In this document: in pieces, positions 13,719 through 15,672 of the stretch | How positions within the stretch are numbered: position 1 is the first letter of the stretch | Layout of the letters: each line of letters opens with the position of its first letter | NCBI GenBank assembly: GCA_023249395.1 | Contig: JAHFCS010000012.1 | Location: forward strand, 1-15,672 | Source: Gemmatimonadota bacterium | GTDB taxonomy: Bacteria; Gemmatimonadota; Gemmatimonadetes; Gemmatimonadales; Gemmatimonadaceae | Direction: 5' to 3' | Length of the DNA: 15,672 nt | Translations under genes and position numbers: made by a program | The notes under the pieces: generated by a model | Databases searched by the model: none | Seen by the model: only the letters and a program-made list of their open reading frames with translations | Told to the model about the DNA's origin: nothing

Positions 13719-14957
13719 CTACGTGCGCAAATGGTTCAAAGATTCGATGGTGTACCGGGAATACGCCGCTCCGCGGGCTGTCGCCAACGTGATGACCCAG
13801 AGCCATACAAGCCACGCCAAACGCTCACCCGTTGTCAGCGCGGTCAGCGTCTGCCACGCGACGATCGGTGGCGACAGCGCAAGTCCGACGAGAGTCGGCG
13901 AGACAGGACGACGACGCTCGATGACTCGAACTGTCCGCGGCCCGGTGCGAATGGTCCCTTCGATTCGAGCTGCAAGCGAATCGGGAGCAAGTAGCCGCCA
14001 ACCAGGAATTTTCAATAACGTCCAGGCGGGAACGACGCGTCCCCATCCATGATTGTTCGTCCCCACGACCAATGCGAGGCCGAGCGAGTCCGCCCGGCGA
14101 ATGATCACTGCTCCATCGCGGTCGTGCTGACCCAAACCCCGCGGCGAGCCATCGATGAGCTCGATTCCGCCGAGCCTCGGCGGACCATCGCGCGCTACTG
14201 CCTGCACATCGAACAGTGGGCTCGGCAGCGCAACGACGCTCACCGGAACGCGGCCTGACAGAAGTCTGCCGTCGAGAAGATGACGGCGGGAATTGATGAG
14301 AACGGCGCTGTCGGCACGGTCGAGGCTCAGAAAAATCTCGAACGTTCCGAGGTAGCGACCTTCGTATGCGCTGAGAAGAACGGTGCCGTCGCCGGCTCGT
14401 TTGGGATTTCGTCTCCGCGCGGCAACTGCTCCCGCAAACGAGCGATGGTCGGAGATGTACGCGGCGTCGAATCCGCCGGCGCGATGCCAGGAGCGATTCT
14501 GTTCGGCGCTGAATGCGCGACGCGCATCGCCCGATGCATTCGTGTGACTGTGAAAATCAACGCGCAACAGATCCGGATCGCTCACGGCAAGCGATGCCAT
14601 TGGCCGTGGCATCACTATCGCTAACGAGTACACCGCCAGCAGGACCACAAACGAGATCGCGGCCGCTGAGAGAGCGCGGCGTGTGCGACCGCGAGCGAGC
14701 GACACCAGCGCAGACGTTCCAATCACCCAGACTACCAGCGCTACATGTTGCCCGATCGAGAGAAGGCCGATCGCGTCGAGCGCCCGGGAAAGCGGCGAGA
14801 GCAACACATACAGCGTGGGAACGAGGAGAGCGACGCCTTCGGCGTCCTTGCCCGTTACTCCGTCGCGCAATGGAGAGAGCGGAAAGATTCCCGAGATGAG
14901 GACAATAGCAGTCAGCACCAGCGGCAAGGCCGCCGGCCTGCGGCGACCTTCGCTCAC
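13719..14957 (-). CDS. membrane protein with PHP-like phosphoesterase domain
   Basis: A 412-residue protein combining membrane segments with a PHP-like metal-binding domain. Seen: hydrophobic stretches at about 11-30, 42-58, 71-90 and 98-117 before the soluble part; then the first PHP motif DFHSHTNASGD (134-144), the second AAYISDHRS (165-173), an Asp/Glu-containing SAYEGRY near 196-202 that could be the third, and NNHGWG toward the end, which could supply a further His. A hydrophobic helix near the C-terminus (LAWLVWLWVITLATA) may re-enter the membrane. PHP domains hydrolyse phosphoesters with a metal cluster; the soluble domain is probably outside the cytoplasm, but topology is not settled. 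GTG at 14957 is chosen, 34 bp after the DoxX stop; no clear Shine-Dalgarno. The substrate is unknown. Confidence 0.75.
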   Translation of the reverse strand: MSEGRRRPAALPLVLTAIVLISGIFPLSPLRDGVTGKDAEGVALLVPTLYVLLSPLSRALDAIGLLSIGQHVALVVWVIGTSALVSLARGRTRRALSAAAISFVVLLAVYSLAIVMPRPMASLAVSDPDLLRVDFHSHTNASGDARRAFSAEQNRSWHRAGGFDAAYISDHRSFAGAVAARRRNPKRAGDGTVLLSAYEGRYLGTFEIFLSLDRADSAVLINSRRHLLDGRLLSGRVPVSVVALPSPLFDVQAVARDGPPRLGGIELIDGSPRGLGQHDRDGAVIIRRADSLGLALVVGTNNHGWGRVVPAWTLLKIPGWRLLAPDSLAARIEGTIRTGPRTVRVIERRRPVSPTLVGLALSPPIVAWQTLTALTTGERLAWLVWLWVITLATARGAAYSRYTIESLNHLRT

Positions 14958-14991
14958 TTGACTGACTTCTGTTGTCGGCTCGTTCGGCTGC

Positions 14992-15438
14992 TCAGTTTCC
15001 GCCTGCTGCTCGTCTGCCTTTGATCACATTACGCAACGCAAACGCTCCAGGCCCGGTAAGCACGATGGCGAGTGAGCCCACGAGTAGTGTCAGCTCGAGC
15101 TCGAAACCTTTCGGTGCGAAGAATCCTCCTCCACGCTTTGCGAACAGAATCGCGCCGGTCATGTCCGCCGCGAGCGCGAGGCCGATTGGGGTAAAGATTC
15201 CAAGAATGAGCGACAATCCACCGAGCATTTCGAGAATGGGGATGATCCACGCCATCAGCCCCGGCAGCGGAACGCCGAGCATCGTGAAAAAGCCGGTCGT
15301 GCCTGTTATCCCCATGCCGAAGAATTTGAGGTGGCCGTGCATGAAGAACACGACGCCGAGGATCACTCTGAAAAGGGTGATTCCGTAATCGCGATACCTG
15401 CCGTCGCCGGCGGTGAGCATGCTATGGGACGCGCTCAA
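14992..15438 (-). CDS. DoxX-family membrane protein
   Basis: A 148-residue four-helix inner-membrane protein of the DoxX/DoxD superfamily. Helices are at about 18-36, 60-82, 84-102 and 113-131. Family features seen: VFFMHGHLKFFG in the first helix, a Glu followed by Gly-Gly at EMLGG in the second, and FELELTLLVGSLAIVLTGPG in the last. Members are linked to redox or oxidative-stress pathways in some bacteria, but the reaction here is unknown. The start is TTG at 15438, chosen because AGGAGG lies 7 bases upstream; the ATG at 15420 has no such site. Probably co-transcribed with the PHP-like gene. Confidence 0.88.
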   Translation of the reverse strand: MSASHSMLTAGDGRYRDYGITLFRVILGVVFFMHGHLKFFGMGITGTTGFFTMLGVPLPGLMAWIIPILEMLGGLSLILGIFTPIGLALAADMTGAILFAKRGGGFFAPKGFELELTLLVGSLAIVLTGPGAFALRNVIKGRRAAGGN

Positions 15439-15513
15439 AGTGCCTCCTCCTGTCGTCGTTGATCGGATCGCCTGGCGCGCCTCTCCACTCGCTCCCGCGC
15501 CGCCGGTCGCAGA

Positions 15514-15672
15514 TTACACCGCGTCCGACAAGCTTGTAAAGGTAAAGTCCCTGACCTTGATCGGCGGAACGACAACCGCGCCGCCCGCCTCGGTTCCCGC
15601 CAGGCGGACCGGCCGGCCGATCTCCTCGAGATTGTTCAGCATGAAAAGCGGCGAATCATTGAACCGGAAATT
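15514..15672 (-). CDS. TldD/PmbA-type metallopeptidase, C-terminal end (partial)
   Basis: The last 52 codons and stop of a gene running in from the right edge. The readable end, FRFNDSPLFMLNNLEEIG followed by a VVVPPIKVRDFTFTSLSDAV terminus, matches the C-terminal domain of TldD/PmbA (TldE) proteins, which as a pair process peptides such as microcins and antitoxins. Which of the two subunits this is cannot be told. It ends 75 bp before DoxX on the same strand, so an operon is possible. Confidence 0.8.
   Translation of the reverse strand, partial: NFRFNDSPLFMLNNLEEIGRPVRLAGTEAGGAVVVPPIKVRDFTFTSLSDAV

Overview
The window looks like chromosomal DNA from a high-GC, Gram-negative-type bacterium. 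Gemmatimonadota is my best guess, from the gene families present: a large secreted CBM9-like/DUF5916 protein, a pre-peptidase C-terminal repeat protein, a short RpoD-type sigma factor without region 1.1, and an ISNCY-type transposon remnant. Signal peptides, two outer-membrane beta-barrel-type proteins and an Mla/Mce-type ABC ATPase point to a cell with an outer membrane. The taxonomic guess is inference; no 16S or other marker is present.

Layout, left half: the minus strand carries atpA (F1 ATP synthase alpha, complete, stop at the left edge). It is preceded by a 306-bp gene-free leader with a perfect CRP-type palindrome and a long imperfect inverted repeat. Next come an AraC-type regulator whose GTG start overlaps the end of an MlaF-like ABC ATPase, a ~93-bp palindromic hairpin element, and a sigma-70 factor. 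On the plus strand there follows a promoter and a cluster of four tRNAs (Ala-GGC, Gly-GCC, Val-GAC, Arg-ACG), then a decayed ISNCY transposase directly behind the last tRNA.

Layout, right half: a plus-strand small outer-membrane beta-barrel protein converges, across a hairpin, on a frameshifted fragment of a pre-peptidase-domain protein. Behind that fragment lies an octaheme cytochrome c with HEAT- and TPR-like C-terminal parts (minus), then a fifth tRNA (Arg-UCG, plus) that is a near copy of tRNA-Arg-ACG. The rest is a minus-strand run: the 3' end of a TldD/PmbA-type gene (cut by the right edge), a DoxX-family membrane protein, a membrane protein with a PHP-like metal site, the DUF5916/CBM9 protein, and a secreted protein with two similar dimeric alpha-beta-barrel-like halves.

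The left part is housekeeping (energy, transcription, translation, outer-membrane lipid transport). The part between the two Arg tRNAs is the accessory segment, with transposon and gene decay. I see no CRISPR array, prophage, toxin-antitoxin pair or defence system. The most unusual items are the palindromic element at 3575-3667, the CRP-like operator before a lone atpA, the octaheme-HEAT-TPR fusion, and the transmembrane PHP-like protein.
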